Source: an uncultured Clostridia bacterium (lineage in GTDB: Bacteria > Bacillota > Clostridia > UBA1381). Taken from it: a stretch of 43,893 bases of DNA. The translations under genes and the position numbers were made by a program. This document shows positions 25,103 through 34,604 of the stretch, piece by piece (positions within the stretch are counted from its first letter, which is position 1; every line of letters begins with the position of its first letter). Below the pieces are notes generated by a model. It worked only from the letters and a program-made list of their open reading frames with translations. It did not search any database and was not told the origin of the DNA. The stretch is from NCBI GenBank assembly GCA_904395315.1, contig CAJFNT010000090.1, positions 1-43,893 of the forward strand, in the 5' to 3' direction.

Positions 25103-26904
25103 GAAAAAAGATATTCGCAAGACAGCATACGACGCTCCGAAAAACACACGAAGCACTATGATACGCCTGTTTTCGCAGCTGAAAAGCCAGCGCATACGGC
25201 TCATTTTTGTCGCTGTCTGTATCATAATATATACGCTTTTAAGCATCTACAACCCTATATTCAGCGCCGAGGTCATTGACCGCCTCTGGAACAGTATAAA
25301 GGCCTCACTTTCCTCCGGAGCTCCGTTTACAATAACATGGCACGGCATAGGCGCATCGCTTGTACAGCTTTCGCTCCAGTATCTGCTTACAGGACTGTTT
25401 TATTACCTTCAGTCCTACCTGATGGCAAGCGTTGCAGAGAGTCTCACGCTTTCGCTGCGCGATCAGATAGCCGCAAAGCTGAACCGCCTGCCGCTGAGCT
25501 TTTTCGACCGCAACAAAGCAGGCGAAATACTCAGCCGTGTTACCACCGACCTCGACAAGATTTCGGAAACGCTTCAAACAGGACTCTTAAAGCTGCTTAC
25601 GGCAATAGGCACGGTCATAGGCTCACTTATAGTCATGTTTTACTATGATGTGCTTTTGACCTGCATATTCCTCGTTTCCATGCTGATAAGCATTGTGATC
25701 ACAAAGATCGTATCCGCAAAGAGTCTCAGTTCTGCTTCTCTCAGACAGGAGACCCTGGCGAACCTGACAGGTATAGCGGAAGAATATTATCAGGGCAGAA
25801 ACGTTATAAAGGCATATAACCACGAAAAAGAAAGCATCGAACAGATCACGCAGGCAGCGGACGAGGCGCGCGATGCGATGCAGAAGGCGGACTTCCTCAC
25901 TAACTGTGTGAACCCGCTTATACGAATGATCACAAGACTGGCACATGTGGCGGTCGCAGTCATCGCCGGACGCGCAATGCTCAACGGCACCATGACGATA
26001 GGTATCGTGCAGGCATTTTTCCAGTACGTAAACCAAACAGCCGAGCCGCTTACCGAGGCTTCATATATGATAAACTCAATGCAGTCCGCTCTCGCATCTG
26101 CAGAAAGGACCTTCGAGCTGCTCGACGAGGAAGAGGAGCTCCCGGATCCTGTCTCCCCTGCCATGCTTGAGAACACCCGCGGAGAAATAAGGTTCGAGCA
26201 TGTGAGCTTCGGCTACACGCCCGAACGTATTCTAATGAAGGATATAAGCTTTGAAGCGCTGCCCGGACAGAAGATCGCCGTAGTCGGCTCCACAGGTGCC
26301 GGAAAGACGACACTTATAAATCTTCTGATGCGCTTTTACAAGGTAAACGGGCGGCAGCATTAAAATAGACGGAGTGAGATCGTCAGATATGACCCGCAGC
26401 GGACTAAGACGCAATTTCGGCATGGTCCTTCAGGACACATGGCTGTTCGGCGGAACAATAGCCGAAAACATAGCATACGGCAAGCCCGACGCGTCACGCA
26501 AGGAGATAATCGCCGCCGCAAAGGCAGCAATGACTGATTATTTTATCCGGACCATGCCCGACGGCTACGACACTGTCATAGACAATGAGGCGTCGAACCT
26601 CTCAGCGGGACAGAAGCAGCTTCTGACTATCGCCAGAGTATTCCTCTGCGATCCGCCGGTACTGATCCTCGATGAAGCCACCTCCAGCGTCGATACGCGC
26701 ACGGAAAAGGAGATCGGCAAGGCGATGAAAAAGCTCATGGACGGCAGAACAAGCTTTATTATCGCGCACAGGCTCTCCACGATACGCGACGCCGACAACA
26801 TCCTGTTCATGGAACACGGCAATATAATTGAGCAGGGAAATCATAAAGAGCTGCTTAAAAAGAAAGGCGCATATGCATCGCTCTACTACAGTCAGTTTGC
26901 ATAA
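25095..26904 (+). pseudogene. ABC exporter half-transporter, second subunit; frameshift after Walker A
   Basis: This is the partner subunit, about 600 residues when repaired. The N-terminal tail is charged. Six helices span about 35-330, and the ATPase domain has GSTGAGKTTL (Walker A), LSAGQKQLL (signature) and PVLILDEATSSVDTRTEKE (canonical Walker B with catalytic Glu). The open frame stops at 26363 because YKVNG is followed by an extra G in the GGG at 26349-26351. Removing it restores GGSIKIDGVRSSDMTRSGLRRNFGMVLQDTW, which continues as the ORF 26374-26904. The break falls between Walker A and the Q-loop, so neither fragment could hydrolyse ATP. Programmed frameshifting is unlikely, since there is no slippery heptamer. 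Confidence 0.87.
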
Positions 26905-26918
26905 TATTTTCACATATA

Positions 26919-26957
26919 AAAAGCTCCTCTATTTATCATAGAGCGACTCTGCTTTTT
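26919..26957 (+). terminator. Terminator after the exporter genes
   Basis: AAAAGC pairs with GCTTTT and an inner CTCTA / TAGAG stem sits within, followed by a short T-run. It is less compact than the other terminators here. Confidence 0.55.
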
Positions 26958-27012
26958 CTATGTTTGTGCGTATTTACCTGTTTTATCATCTTATTTTTGT
27001 CGTCTATGACGA

Positions 27013-27041
27013 TTGAAATATTCCTGTTGGAATGGTATCAT
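27013..27041 (+). promoter_or_regulatory. Sigma-A promoter of the GH13 gene
   Basis: TTGAAA and TATCAT are separated by 17 bp, 40 nt before the start codon. Confidence 0.65.
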
Positions 27042-27080
27042 ATAAAAAAAATAACATTGATCATACGGAGGTAACAGGAT

Positions 27081-28634
27081 ATGAAAGAATGGTTAAGGGA
27101 TGCGATCTTCTATGAGATATATCCGCAGAGCTTTTATGACACTAACGGTGACGGCATTGGAGATCTCAACGGGATCATCGAAAAGCTCGGCTATATAAAG
27201 TCTATCGGATTTAACGCGCTCTGGATAAATCCCTGTTTTGAGTCGCCTTTTGGCGACGCGGGATATGATGTTGCAAATTACTATAAGATAGCCCCGCGCT
27301 ATGGCACCAACGAAGACGCCAAACGGCTTTTTGCCGAGGCGCACCGGCTCGGTATGCGTGTGATACTGGATCTTGTGCCGGGCCACACGTCCGTTGAATG
27401 CGAATGGTTCAAAAAATCGTGCCTTGCGGAGCCGAATGAGTACAGTGGCAGATATGTATGGACTGACAGCGTATGGACTGGATTTGACGGGATATCCGGC
27501 ATAAGCGGCACCTTGAGCGGGATAAGCAACCGCGACGGGAGTTGCGGCGTGAACTTTTTCTCATGCCAGCCGGCGCTGAATTATGGCTTTGCCGAAAGAA
27601 CGGCACCGTGGCAGTCAGCTGTGGATTCAGCCGAAGCGCTCGCAACGCGCAAAGCTATGCTTGATGTGATCCGGTTCTGGCTCGGATTGGGCTGTGACGG
27701 CTTCCGTGTGGATATGGCGGGTTCGCTCGTAAAAAATGATCCCGGGCAAAAGGAAACGATAAAGGTATGGCAAGACATACTGGGCAAAGTGTCATCGGAA
27801 TTTCCCGAGGCTGTGTTTGTCTCCGAATGGGGAGAACCGGACAAAGCGCTCATAGCAGGCTTTGATATGGACTTTCTGCTCCATTTCGGTCCGTCACACT
27901 ACCTTGATCTTTTCCGTGAGGAACCTTATTTTTCATCTGCGGCGCACGGCGATCTCACTGCATTCTTTGAAACGTATATGAAAAACTACGCACTCACAAG
28001 CGGCAGGGGCTATATCTGTATCCCCTCCGGGAATCATGACATGACGAGGATAAGGCATTTTCTCACGGATAATGAGCTAAAGCTCGCATATGCCTTTATC
28101 ATGTCTATGCCAGGGATCCCGTTCGTCTACTACGGCGATGAGATTGGCATGGGCTTCATAGAGGGTCTCATCTCCGTTGAGGGCGGCTACAACCGCACTG
28201 GCTCGCGCACGCCGATGCAGTGGGACGGCACTCCCAACGCCGGATTTTCATCAGCGACTCCCGACTCGCTCTATATCCCACAGCGCCTCAGAGCTGACAG
28301 TCCCACCGTCAAAGCACAATTGTCGGATGAAGCCTCGCTTCTGAACGAGCTGAAACGGATCATGGCAATAAGGCGCTCGCTCCCGGAGCTTTCGCCGGAC
28401 GCCGGATTCGAGCTCATAAGCGCGGGTGACGCATCGCATCCGCTCGTATATATCCGCGGCGAAAAACTGCTTATCGCAATAAACCCGTCAGTCGAAGCAA
28501 AAACATGCGAATGTAACGTAACTCTGGAAAAAACAGCATATAAAAACGGTGGAACAATATCCGCCGAAAACGGCATGCTGACTGTCCCCCCGAGATCCGT
28601 TTCATTTGCATATATATCCAAACAGAAAATATGA
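27081..28634 (+). CDS. GH13-family alpha-glucosidase (alpha-amylase superfamily)
   Basis: This 517-residue cytoplasmic enzyme (no signal peptide) should cleave short alpha-glucans. It starts WLRDAIFYEIYPQSFYDTNGDGIGDLNGI, typical of oligo-1,6-glucosidase and maltase-like GH13 members. The four conserved regions are present: ILDLVPGHTS, GCDGFRVDM (nucleophile D211), VFVSEWGEP (acid/base E249) and IPSGNHD (D320). The C-terminal beta domain is short. Subfamily and substrate cannot be fixed by eye; sucrose, trehalose or isomaltose-type substrates are possible. It has its own promoter and a GGAGGT ribosome site. It lies downstream of the broken exporter and is not obviously linked to it. Confidence 0.92.
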   Translation: MKEWLRDAIFYEIYPQSFYDTNGDGIGDLNGIIEKLGYIKSIGFNALWINPCFESPFGDAGYDVANYYKIAPRYGTNEDAKRLFAEAHRLGMRVILDLVPGHTSVECEWFKKSCLAEPNEYSGRYVWTDSVWTGFDGISGISGTLSGISNRDGSCGVNFFSCQPALNYGFAERTAPWQSAVDSAEALATRKAMLDVIRFWLGLGCDGFRVDMAGSLVKNDPGQKETIKVWQDILGKVSSEFPEAVFVSEWGEPDKALIAGFDMDFLLHFGPSHYLDLFREEPYFSSAAHGDLTAFFETYMKNYALTSGRGYICIPSGNHDMTRIRHFLTDNELKLAYAFIMSMPGIPFVYYGDEIGMGFIEGLISVEGGYNRTGSRTPMQWDGTPNAGFSSATPDSLYIPQRLRADSPTVKAQLSDEASLLNELKRIMAIRRSLPELSPDAGFELISAGDASHPLVYIRGEKLLIAINPSVEAKTCECNVTLEKTAYKNGGTISAENGMLTVPPRSVSFAYISKQKI

Positions 28635-28648
28635 CCGTTCTCTTGTCA

Positions 28649-28677
28649 TTGACTTTTCTCAGATACCGTGTTATACT
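28649..28677 (+). promoter_or_regulatory. Sigma-A promoter of the Y-family polymerase operon
   Basis: TTGACT and TATACT are separated by 17 bp, just after the GH13 stop. I see no Gram-positive LexA box (CGAAC-N4-GTTCG type) overlapping it. Confidence 0.7.
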
Positions 28678-28709
28678 AATTAAAAGGATAATAACAGGAT
28701 GAAAACGAT

Positions 28710-30227
28710 ATGGATACAAATAAAAAATCATATGTTTGTATAGATCTCAAAAGCTTTTATGCTTCGGTGGAATGCGCCGAGCGCGGGCTTGACCCTATGT
28801 TGACCAATCTTGTAGTGGCGGACGAAAGCAGGACCGAAAAAACTATCTGTCTCGCTGTTTCTCCCTCGCTTAAATCTTATGGGATACCCGGAAGGACAAG
28901 ACTTTTCGAGGTCATACAAAAAGTAAAAAACATAAACATAGCGCGCGAAAAAAAAGCCGGCAGGAAGCTTGAAGGTTCCTCCTGTAATGACGCCGAACTC
29001 AAAGCAAACGATTCTCTTGCGCTCGACTATCTGACCGCAGCTCCGCGCATGGCTCTTTATATGGAATACAGTACAAAGATCTACAGCATATACATGAGAT
29101 ATATCGCTCCGGAAGATATACATGTTTACTCCATAGACGAGGTGTTTATAGACTTGACCGGATATCTTGATACATATAAAACCAATGCCCGGGATCTCAG
29201 CGCAAAATTGATACGCGAGATATATAACAAGACCGGGATCACCGCGGCGGCCGGAATAGGCGACAATCTCTATCTTGCCAAAGTAGCTATGGATATTGTC
29301 GCTAAGCACGTTGAACCGGACGAAAACGGCGCGCGTATAGCGGAGCTTGACGAAATAAGCTACCGCCGTATGCTTTGGTCACACCGCCCTATTACAGATT
29401 TCTGGCGCGTGGGCAGAGGCTACGCTAAAAAGCTTGCTGAACTGGGGATATATACAATGGGCGATATAGCGCGCTGTTCAATAGGCAGCAGTTCTGACTA
29501 CTATAATGAAGATCTGCTCTACGATATGTTCGGGATAAACGCTGAACTGCTCATAGACCACGCTTGGGGATATGAGCCTTGCACGATCGCGGATATAAAA
29601 GCATACAAACCGCAGTCAAACAGCATCGGCTCCGGACAAGTACTGCAATGTCCTTATGATTTTCAGAAAGCCAAGCTTATTGCAAGAGAAATGGCTGACG
29701 CTTTGACGCTTGATCTCGCTGAAAAAAAGCTTGTAACAGATCAAATAGTTCTTACAGTCGGCTATGATTCGGAAAATCTGAAAAAAGGCAGCGCTTACAG
29801 AGGCGTAACTTCAACTGACAGATACGGAAGAAAAATACCCAAACACGCTCACGGAACATTAAATCTCGGAAAATATACATCGTCAACAAAACTCATAACG
29901 GGAGCTGTAACGGAGCTGTTTGACAAGATAGTAAAAAAAGATCTGACTGTTCGCAGGATATATCTCACAGTTAATCATGTCAAAGATGAATCATCCGCTT
30001 TTGAGAGGCCTGTATTCGAGCAGCTTGATCTTTTCACCGATCCTGCAGAATCACAGAACAAGCATAAAGCCGAAGAAGCAGAGCTTGCGAAAGAAAAAAA
30101 TATACAGCACGCCCTGCTCGAGATCAAAAACCGTTACGGAAAGAATGCAGTGATAAAGGGAATGGATCTGCGTGACGGCGCTACCGCTCTTGACCGGAAC
30201 AAACAAATAGGCGGACATAAAGCATAA
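28710..30227 (+). CDS. Y-family DNA polymerase (UvrX/UmuC-like)
   Basis: This 505-residue translesion polymerase has catalytic carboxylates in CIDLKSFYASVEC (about 10-22) and VYSIDEVFIDLTG. A helix-hairpin-helix thumb segment reads FWRVGRGYAKKLAELGIYTMGDIAR. A little-finger domain follows. A clamp-binding motif QLDLF sits near residue 437, followed by a charged tail. Length and tail match the UvrX/YqjW group of Firmicutes rather than DinB (about 400). The closely linked YolD-like gene strengthens this, since these polymerases are usually paired with YolD proteins. In Bacillus such pairs are SOS-induced and often lie on mobile elements; here no mobile element is visible. Confidence 0.92.
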   Translation: MDTNKKSYVCIDLKSFYASVECAERGLDPMLTNLVVADESRTEKTICLAVSPSLKSYGIPGRTRLFEVIQKVKNINIAREKKAGRKLEGSSCNDAELKANDSLALDYLTAAPRMALYMEYSTKIYSIYMRYIAPEDIHVYSIDEVFIDLTGYLDTYKTNARDLSAKLIREIYNKTGITAAAGIGDNLYLAKVAMDIVAKHVEPDENGARIAELDEISYRRMLWSHRPITDFWRVGRGYAKKLAELGIYTMGDIARCSIGSSSDYYNEDLLYDMFGINAELLIDHAWGYEPCTIADIKAYKPQSNSIGSGQVLQCPYDFQKAKLIAREMADALTLDLAEKKLVTDQIVLTVGYDSENLKKGSAYRGVTSTDRYGRKIPKHAHGTLNLGKYTSSTKLITGAVTELFDKIVKKDLTVRRIYLTVNHVKDESSAFERPVFEQLDLFTDPAESQNKHKAEEAELAKEKNIQHALLEIKNRYGKNAVIKGMDLRDGATALDRNKQIGGHKA

Positions 30228-30241
30228 GGGGTATGAGCTAT

Positions 30242-30649
30242 ATGAATGATACTATGTACGATGATATGATCTATCTGCCGCACCATGTTTCAAAAAATCA
30301 TCCAAGGATGTCTGCGCAAGACCGAGCAGCGCAGTTCTCGCCTTTCGCCGCGCTCACCGGATACGGTGACGCAATAAAAGAAACAGCGAGAATAACAGAA
30401 AAAAAGCGTGTATTGGATGATGAGCAAAAACTGATCCTCAATGAAAAACTCATGCATATAAAAAGCAGCATAGCGTCTCTTACGGAAACGGTGTTTACAT
30501 ATTTTGCTCCCGATAAAAAGAAAGACGGCGGTTCTTATTTGACTGTAAAAGGCAAGGTAAAAAAAATCGATGAATACCAACGCACCGTTGTTTTAGAAGA
30601 CGGCACATCGATCCCTATAGATGATATAATATCTATAGAATATAAATAA
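30242..30649 (+). CDS. YolD-like protein
   Basis: This 135-residue protein belongs to the YolD-like family, small proteins of unclear biochemical role encoded beside Y-family polymerases. The sequence RMSAQDRAAQFSPFAALTGYGDAI, a helical charged stretch, and a C-terminal beta-rich part (GKVKKIDEYQRTVVLEDGTSIPIDDIISIE) fit the family. I start at the ATG at 30242 because AAGGGG is 10 nt before it but touches the upstream ATG at 30233. It follows the polymerase by 14 nt and ends just before a strong terminator, so the two genes form one operon. Confidence 0.88.
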   Translation: MNDTMYDDMIYLPHHVSKNHPRMSAQDRAAQFSPFAALTGYGDAIKETARITEKKRVLDDEQKLILNEKLMHIKSSIASLTETVFTYFAPDKKKDGGSYLTVKGKVKKIDEYQRTVVLEDGTSIPIDDIISIEYK

Positions 30650-30709
30650 CCGCGTTGCCGATACAACACTCGGCAGTCCGGCCGTTCAAGGCTGTCCAAA
30701 ATCCTAAAA

Positions 30710-30748
30710 AAGCTTCGGAACCGCTCAACGCGGCCGAAGCTTCTTTTA
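30710..30748. terminator. Bidirectional terminator between YolD-like and glycosyltransferase genes
   Basis: A 9-bp stem (AAGCTTCGG / CCGAAGCTT) encloses a smaller CCGC/GCGG hairpin. A CTTTTATT tract follows on the plus strand, and a run of six Ts follows on the minus strand, so both converging operons can end here. Confidence 0.85.
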
Positions 30749-30754
30749 TTCTGT

Positions 30755-32272
30755 TCAAGCATACATTAAGAATACCCAAACGCAGTATGCAGCGACCAAA
30801 CACTTTCCGCCTGTTACAAGCCAATTTACCTTTACCGACGACATACCGTCACATATCGCATATCCCTTGGCCAGATATACTATCCCTGCGACTAAAGTAA
30901 GCGGAATATATCTCATATCAGCAGTACATGAAAACGGGTATGATATATTAAACACAATATATGAAACAAATATGATCACCCAGAGCGCTGCCATTGAAAA
31001 TCTCGAGAATAGATCCGTTCCTTTTTCTTTGATGCAAACATAAACCGCCGAAACCAAAGAAAGCGCGATCATGATCAAATTAATGTAATATAATGTTACA
31101 CTCACGATATTTGAAACATTCTCATAATCCCATTCACCGAATATTGCCGTCCTTGTTACGATCATAAATATACTGTAATCCTCTCCGGGATCCATGAATT
31201 GCTGATCAAATTCCTCAAACAACGGGACCGTAAAAAATCTGTCTATCGCCGGGATATTGCCGGTATATACAAATGATCCTGTGCCGAGATAATGCACAAA
31301 ATTCAACTCTTGACCGAACAATATATAATTTCTTATCGGATACCACAGCGCTATCGGAAAACATATGACCGCAAACACCGCAAGCTGTTTTATTATTGAC
31401 ACAAGCTCCTTATTTTTATATCCCATATACAGCTTATAAAGCATTATCGGAGCTATGAATATCGCTACCGTTCCGCATGATACTTTCGTCATCATTCCCA
31501 AACCTACCGAAAGAGCTATGCCTATTATATTTTTCACATCGGTCTTATAATACCAGCGCACTGTGAAATATACAGACAATATCATAAACATAGTTACGAG
31601 AGAATCATTATTGACACGCCCGCCCATCAGGATAAAGTTTGGGAAAAATGCAGCGATCGCCACCGCCGGGATCTGATATTTTCTCTCTATCTTCAATTCG
31701 TCCATCAATCGTTGGATAATAACAAGAGACACACAAGACGCCGCGCACGATACACTCATCGCATATTTTATGAGCGATGCATAATCTGAATTCCCGGTGA
31801 ATATCGAGATCACTTTTATCGCCAATCCGGACAGCATATAATAGAGCGGCGGATGATAAAACTGATAATCGTTCGAATCCGGCAGATGTCCCTGCAAAAT
31901 ATTATTTACTATATAAGCGCCATGTCCATTACCGGTTTCATCGAGGAATCCGACATCATGTGTCCTCTGTGTCCAGTTTGTATACAGCATATATCCCACT
32001 CTCATGATAAGCCCGGCAGCTATTATAAGCATAAGTATTTTTTCGGTCGAAAGTTTCCCCTTATATGCCCGCAGAAGCGCGACACCGGCACATGCCGCAA
32101 TTGATAATTTTATAAGCGGACGTATCGATGTTTCATTATCGGTTATTTTAAAAACATAACTGAATATGATCGCTATAAGCGGTATAAAAGCTATAAACGC
32201 AAGCTGTGCGCCGGATATAAGGTTTTCCTCTCCCGCCGTCAAAACATTAATTTCTCTTTTACTTTTCTTCAT
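30755..32272 (-). CDS. Polytopic membrane glycosyltransferase, GT39/ArnT-like
   Basis: This protein of about 505 residues has roughly 11-13 hydrophobic helices and the marks of the GT-C fold: an early acidic loop ([20 protein letters not shown]) after the first helices and the [12 protein letters not shown] motif typical of ArnT/PMT-type transferases. Such enzymes move a sugar from a polyprenyl phosphate donor to a lipid, protein or polymer on the outer face of the membrane. I start at the ATG at 32272, with AAGG upstream, not the ORF track start at 32323. The start lies inside the end of the preceding flavoenzyme gene (14-nt overlap). It is the last gene of gtrA-flavoenzyme-GT, which suggests a surface glycan decoration pathway; donor and acceptor are unknown. 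Confidence 0.85.
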   Translation of the reverse strand: MKKSKREINVLTAGEENLISGAQLAFIAFIPLIAIIFSYVFKITDNETSIRPLIKLSIAACAGVALLRAYKGKLSTEKILMLIIAAGLIMRVGYMLYTNWTQRTHDVGFLDETGNGHGAYIVNNILQGHLPDSNDYQFYHPPLYYMLSGLAIKVISIFTGNSDYASLIKYAMSVSCAASCVSLVIIQRLMDELKIERKYQIPAVAIAAFFPNFILMGGRVNNDSLVTMFMILSVYFTVRWYYKTDVKNIIGIALSVGLGMMTKVSCGTVAIFIAPIMLYKLYMGYKNKELVSIIKQLAVFAVICFPIALWYPIRNYILFGQELNFVHYLGTGSFVYTGNIPAIDRFFTVPLFEEFDQQFMDPGEDYSIFMIVTRTAIFGEWDYENVSNIVSVTLYYINLIMIALSLVSAVYVCIKEKGTDLFSRFSMAALWVIIFVSYIVFNISYPFSCTADMRYIPLTLVAGIVYLAKGYAICDGMSSVKVNWLVTGGKCLVAAYCVWVFLMYA

Positions 32273-33806
32273 GATAATCCTTCTCCGCATTGACATTCCA
32301 TATTTTCGACTTATCATACACAACTCGTCCGGATGTTATTTCATCCACTGTTTCAAATGCCGTAAGCATCGAATGATCCATATTGTTATACCTGTGCTGA
32401 CCATTCCTTCCGATACAAAACAGATTGTTGAATCCGTCAAGATATGCTTTTATATCATCCATTCTGTCATATGTGTCAAAATACGCAGGATATGCCTTTT
32501 TTACATGTTCGATATGCGTATCGAGGATGTCTGAAATATCAATAACACCGATCTTCGCAAGCTCACCGGACGCAAACTCGATAAATTTTTGATCCTCCAT
32601 ATTCCACATATCATCATTTTCATTACAGAAATATTCAAGACCTATCCATACGGTGTTCTTGAAATCTTTGACCATGTACGGGGACCAGTTATTGAATATC
32701 TGGATACGCCCAAGCTTTACATTGCAATCCTGAACGTATATCCAGCAATCCGGAACGAGTCCGTTGAAATTAGGTATATCCGTATTATTTTTGAGCTTCA
32801 GCTTATCCACCAAAAGTCCTACTGTTATGAAATCTCTGTAGGGCAGCCCCTGCGCCGCTTCAGCGATTTCCTTGGGCACAGGCGCGTCCAGCTCAGCAAT
32901 AAGATCCTTGACCGGCATCGATGATATCACAATATCCGCATTGATGGTCTGCTCCGCTCCGTTTTCAATATATGTAACACCGGTCACGCGTCCTTTATCC
33001 GTATTTATGCGTACCACACGTGAATCGGTCTTTAACTTGACACCCGCATCCACCGCGTCCTTAAGCGCTGTTTCCCACAGCTGTCCCGGTCCGAACTTTG
33101 GATAATAAAATTCCTCGATAAGAGAAGTTTCTTTCTCAGTATCTTTCCCTGTGAACTTAGAAAACACATCTTTCAAAACTGCCTTAACAGATAGTCCCTT
33201 TACTCTCTGAGATCCCCAGTCTGCAGAGATCTTCGATGGATGTCTTCCCCATACTTTCTCTGTATAACCCTCAAAAAACATTGAGTACAATTTTTTTCCG
33301 AATCGATTTATATAGAAATTCTCAAGAGAGTTATCTTCAAGCCTGTGTATACACGAATAAAGATAAGAAAAACCGGCGCTCATCGTTGTAACAAACCCCA
33401 TGTTTTTTATTGTCTCGGCTTTCATCGTGACAGGATAATCAAAGAATTTGTTATTATAATATATTCGTGACACCCTGTGCCGCTTCAGCATGACCCTATC
33501 GCTTGTCTCAGGATCAGCGCCGCCTGCCGTATATTCCTTTTCGCGTCCGAGCAGCTTGTCATCCACGGATGGAGCGCCCTGCGGTGCCAATATTTCATAC
33601 CACCAGTCTGTAACACGCTTGCTTTTTGAAAAGAAACGGTGACCGCCTATGTCCATACGATTCCCATCATACTCAACGGTCTGAGATATACCTCCTATGC
33701 GATCCGTCTCTTCAAGAACAGTCACATCGTATCCGCTGTGCTTTTTTACAAGCTCATACGCGGCGGTTATCCCCGCCGGTCCCGCGCCGATTATAACGAC
33801 CTTCAT
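32259..33806 (-). CDS. FAD-dependent UDP-galactopyranose-mutase-like / amine-oxidase-family protein
   Basis: This 515-residue flavoprotein starts with the dinucleotide-binding [20 protein letters not shown] and continues with [32 protein letters not shown]. The latter, with the GGH motif, is typical of the UDP-galactopyranose-mutase and protoporphyrinogen-oxidase-like superfamily. The middle carries [29 protein letters not shown]. The C-terminus has [26 protein letters not shown], the flavin-closing motif. It is longer than classical UGM (about 370-390), so the exact substrate is not certain. Its place between gtrA and a membrane glycosyltransferase favours nucleotide-sugar or lipid-linked sugar isomerisation over porphyrin chemistry. 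An AGGAGG site precedes the start. Confidence 0.82.
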   Translation of the reverse strand: MKVVIIGAGPAGITAAYELVKKHSGYDVTVLEETDRIGGISQTVEYDGNRMDIGGHRFFSKSKRVTDWWYEILAPQGAPSVDDKLLGREKEYTAGGADPETSDRVMLKRHRVSRIYYNNKFFDYPVTMKAETIKNMGFVTTMSAGFSYLYSCIHRLEDNSLENFYINRFGKKLYSMFFEGYTEKVWGRHPSKISADWGSQRVKGLSVKAVLKDVFSKFTGKDTEKETSLIEEFYYPKFGPGQLWETALKDAVDAGVKLKTDSRVVRINTDKGRVTGVTYIENGAEQTINADIVISSMPVKDLIAELDAPVPKEIAEAAQGLPYRDFITVGLLVDKLKLKNNTDIPNFNGLVPDCWIYVQDCNVKLGRIQIFNNWSPYMVKDFKNTVWIGLEYFCNENDDMWNMEDQKFIEFASGELAKIGVIDISDILDTHIEHVKKAYPAYFDTYDRMDDIKAYLDGFNNLFCIGRNGQHRYNNMDHSMLTAFETVDEITSGRVVYDKSKIWNVNAEKDYHEEK

Positions 33807-33811
33807 CCTAT

Positions 33812-34225
33812 TTACCTCCTATACAAAATAAACTTACGCGCCGCAAAATTCCACATAAGAACTATAACAGCGCTTATCACTTTCGACAACATATAATGTA
33901 TCCCGGCAGCTTCGGTGAACAAAAACATCAAAACTTCTGTAAGCCCCAAACCTATGACACCTATTATTCCATATGCTATGAATTCTTTGACCTTGCTCTC
34001 CTTCTGTTGTTTGAATACAAACAGCTTGGATAAAACATAGTTTACAAACAATCCAAAAATAAACGCCACAGCCGCCGCTATCAGGTAATGTATATGCAGC
34101 AGATCGCTCACCAGCCAAAGAGCCCCTGCATCCGCCACAAACGCCGCAGCCCCGACAAACACATATCGTATAAGCTGCACAAGTATATTGTCATCGATCT
34201 TGGTATTGCTTTTTACCTCCGGCAT
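33812..34225 (-). CDS. GtrA-family membrane protein
   Basis: This 137-residue protein has four hydrophobic helices and the GtrA/DPMS3 pattern: [43 protein letters not shown] and the C-terminal [14 protein letters not shown]. GtrA proteins are proposed to flip or scaffold polyprenyl-phosphate-linked sugars. It is the first gene of the operon and is followed 5 nt later by the flavoenzyme gene. The companion polyprenyl-phosphate glycosyltransferase (GtrB-like) usually found with it is absent from this operon and must be elsewhere if it exists. Confidence 0.9.
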   Translation of the reverse strand: MPEVKSNTKIDDNILVQLIRYVFVGAAAFVADAGALWLVSDLLHIHYLIAAAVAFIFGLFVNYVLSKLFVFKQQKESKVKEFIAYGIIGVIGLGLTEVLMFLFTEAAGIHYMLSKVISAVIVLMWNFAARKFILYRR

Positions 34226-34395
34226 CTTTATACCTTCTCCCGAATTTTATTTTATCATATGCTTACAGTCTTAATGTGATAGAGCGCCGCATTTACAAAA
34301 TCACAAAACTGCTGCGAATGCGGGAACCTCCATATTACCGACACTATTCGACCCGTACCGGCAAATTATAACACCGGCGCATACATATCTATATA

Positions 34396-34424
34396 ATTAT
34401 AACACACATCCACTTCACAAACAA
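34396..34424 (-). promoter_or_regulatory. Sigma-A promoter of the gtrA operon
   Basis: On the minus strand TTGTTT and a perfect TATAAT are separated by 17 bp. A second TATAAT occurs about 28 bp downstream without a good -35. Confidence 0.6.
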
Positions 34425-34515
34425 GCATATATTTTCGCTAATATTTAATTGTTCTTTTATGCAACATATATAAATCTTATACAACACCATTGAACTACAC
34501 TCATTGTATTTATAT

Positions 34516-34556
34516 AAAAAAACTGTGTTGGCGAAATAAATATCCCGCCAACACAG
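34516..34556 (-). terminator. Intrinsic terminator of the RR-HK-ABC operon
   Basis: On the minus strand CTGTGTTGGCG pairs with CGCCAACACAG (11 bp) across a 12-nt loop and is followed by a run of seven Ts. Confidence 0.9.
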
Positions 34557-34604
34557 CTGTTTGAACATATAGAATATTCAGTTCTGTAATTTTCCTATAT
34601 ATTT

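Larger units (their letters stand above)
34226..34604. other. Intergenic region between permease operon end and gtrA
   Basis: These 379 bases contain the terminator of the upstream permease operon and the gtrA promoter, followed by a leader of about 160 nt. The leader includes a GCCGG / CCGGT-bracketed second TATAAT, which may be another start or a hairpin. No ORF was found. Confidence 0.6.

Noticed and set aside
26340-26380. Programmed frameshift joining the two parts of the second exporter subunit
   Set aside because: There is no slippery heptamer or stimulatory hairpin, the partner subunit is also broken, and a simple one-base insertion explains it.
28620-28710. LexA operator before the Y-family polymerase
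   Set aside because: The only partial match, GACCGTTCTC, is too far from the Gram-positive consensus and is not palindromic.
34321-34380. Second TATAAT upstream of gtrA as main promoter
   Set aside because: The hexamer is perfect but its best -35 is TATAGA, and it lies inside a small inverted repeat. The upstream TTGTTT-17-TATAAT is better.
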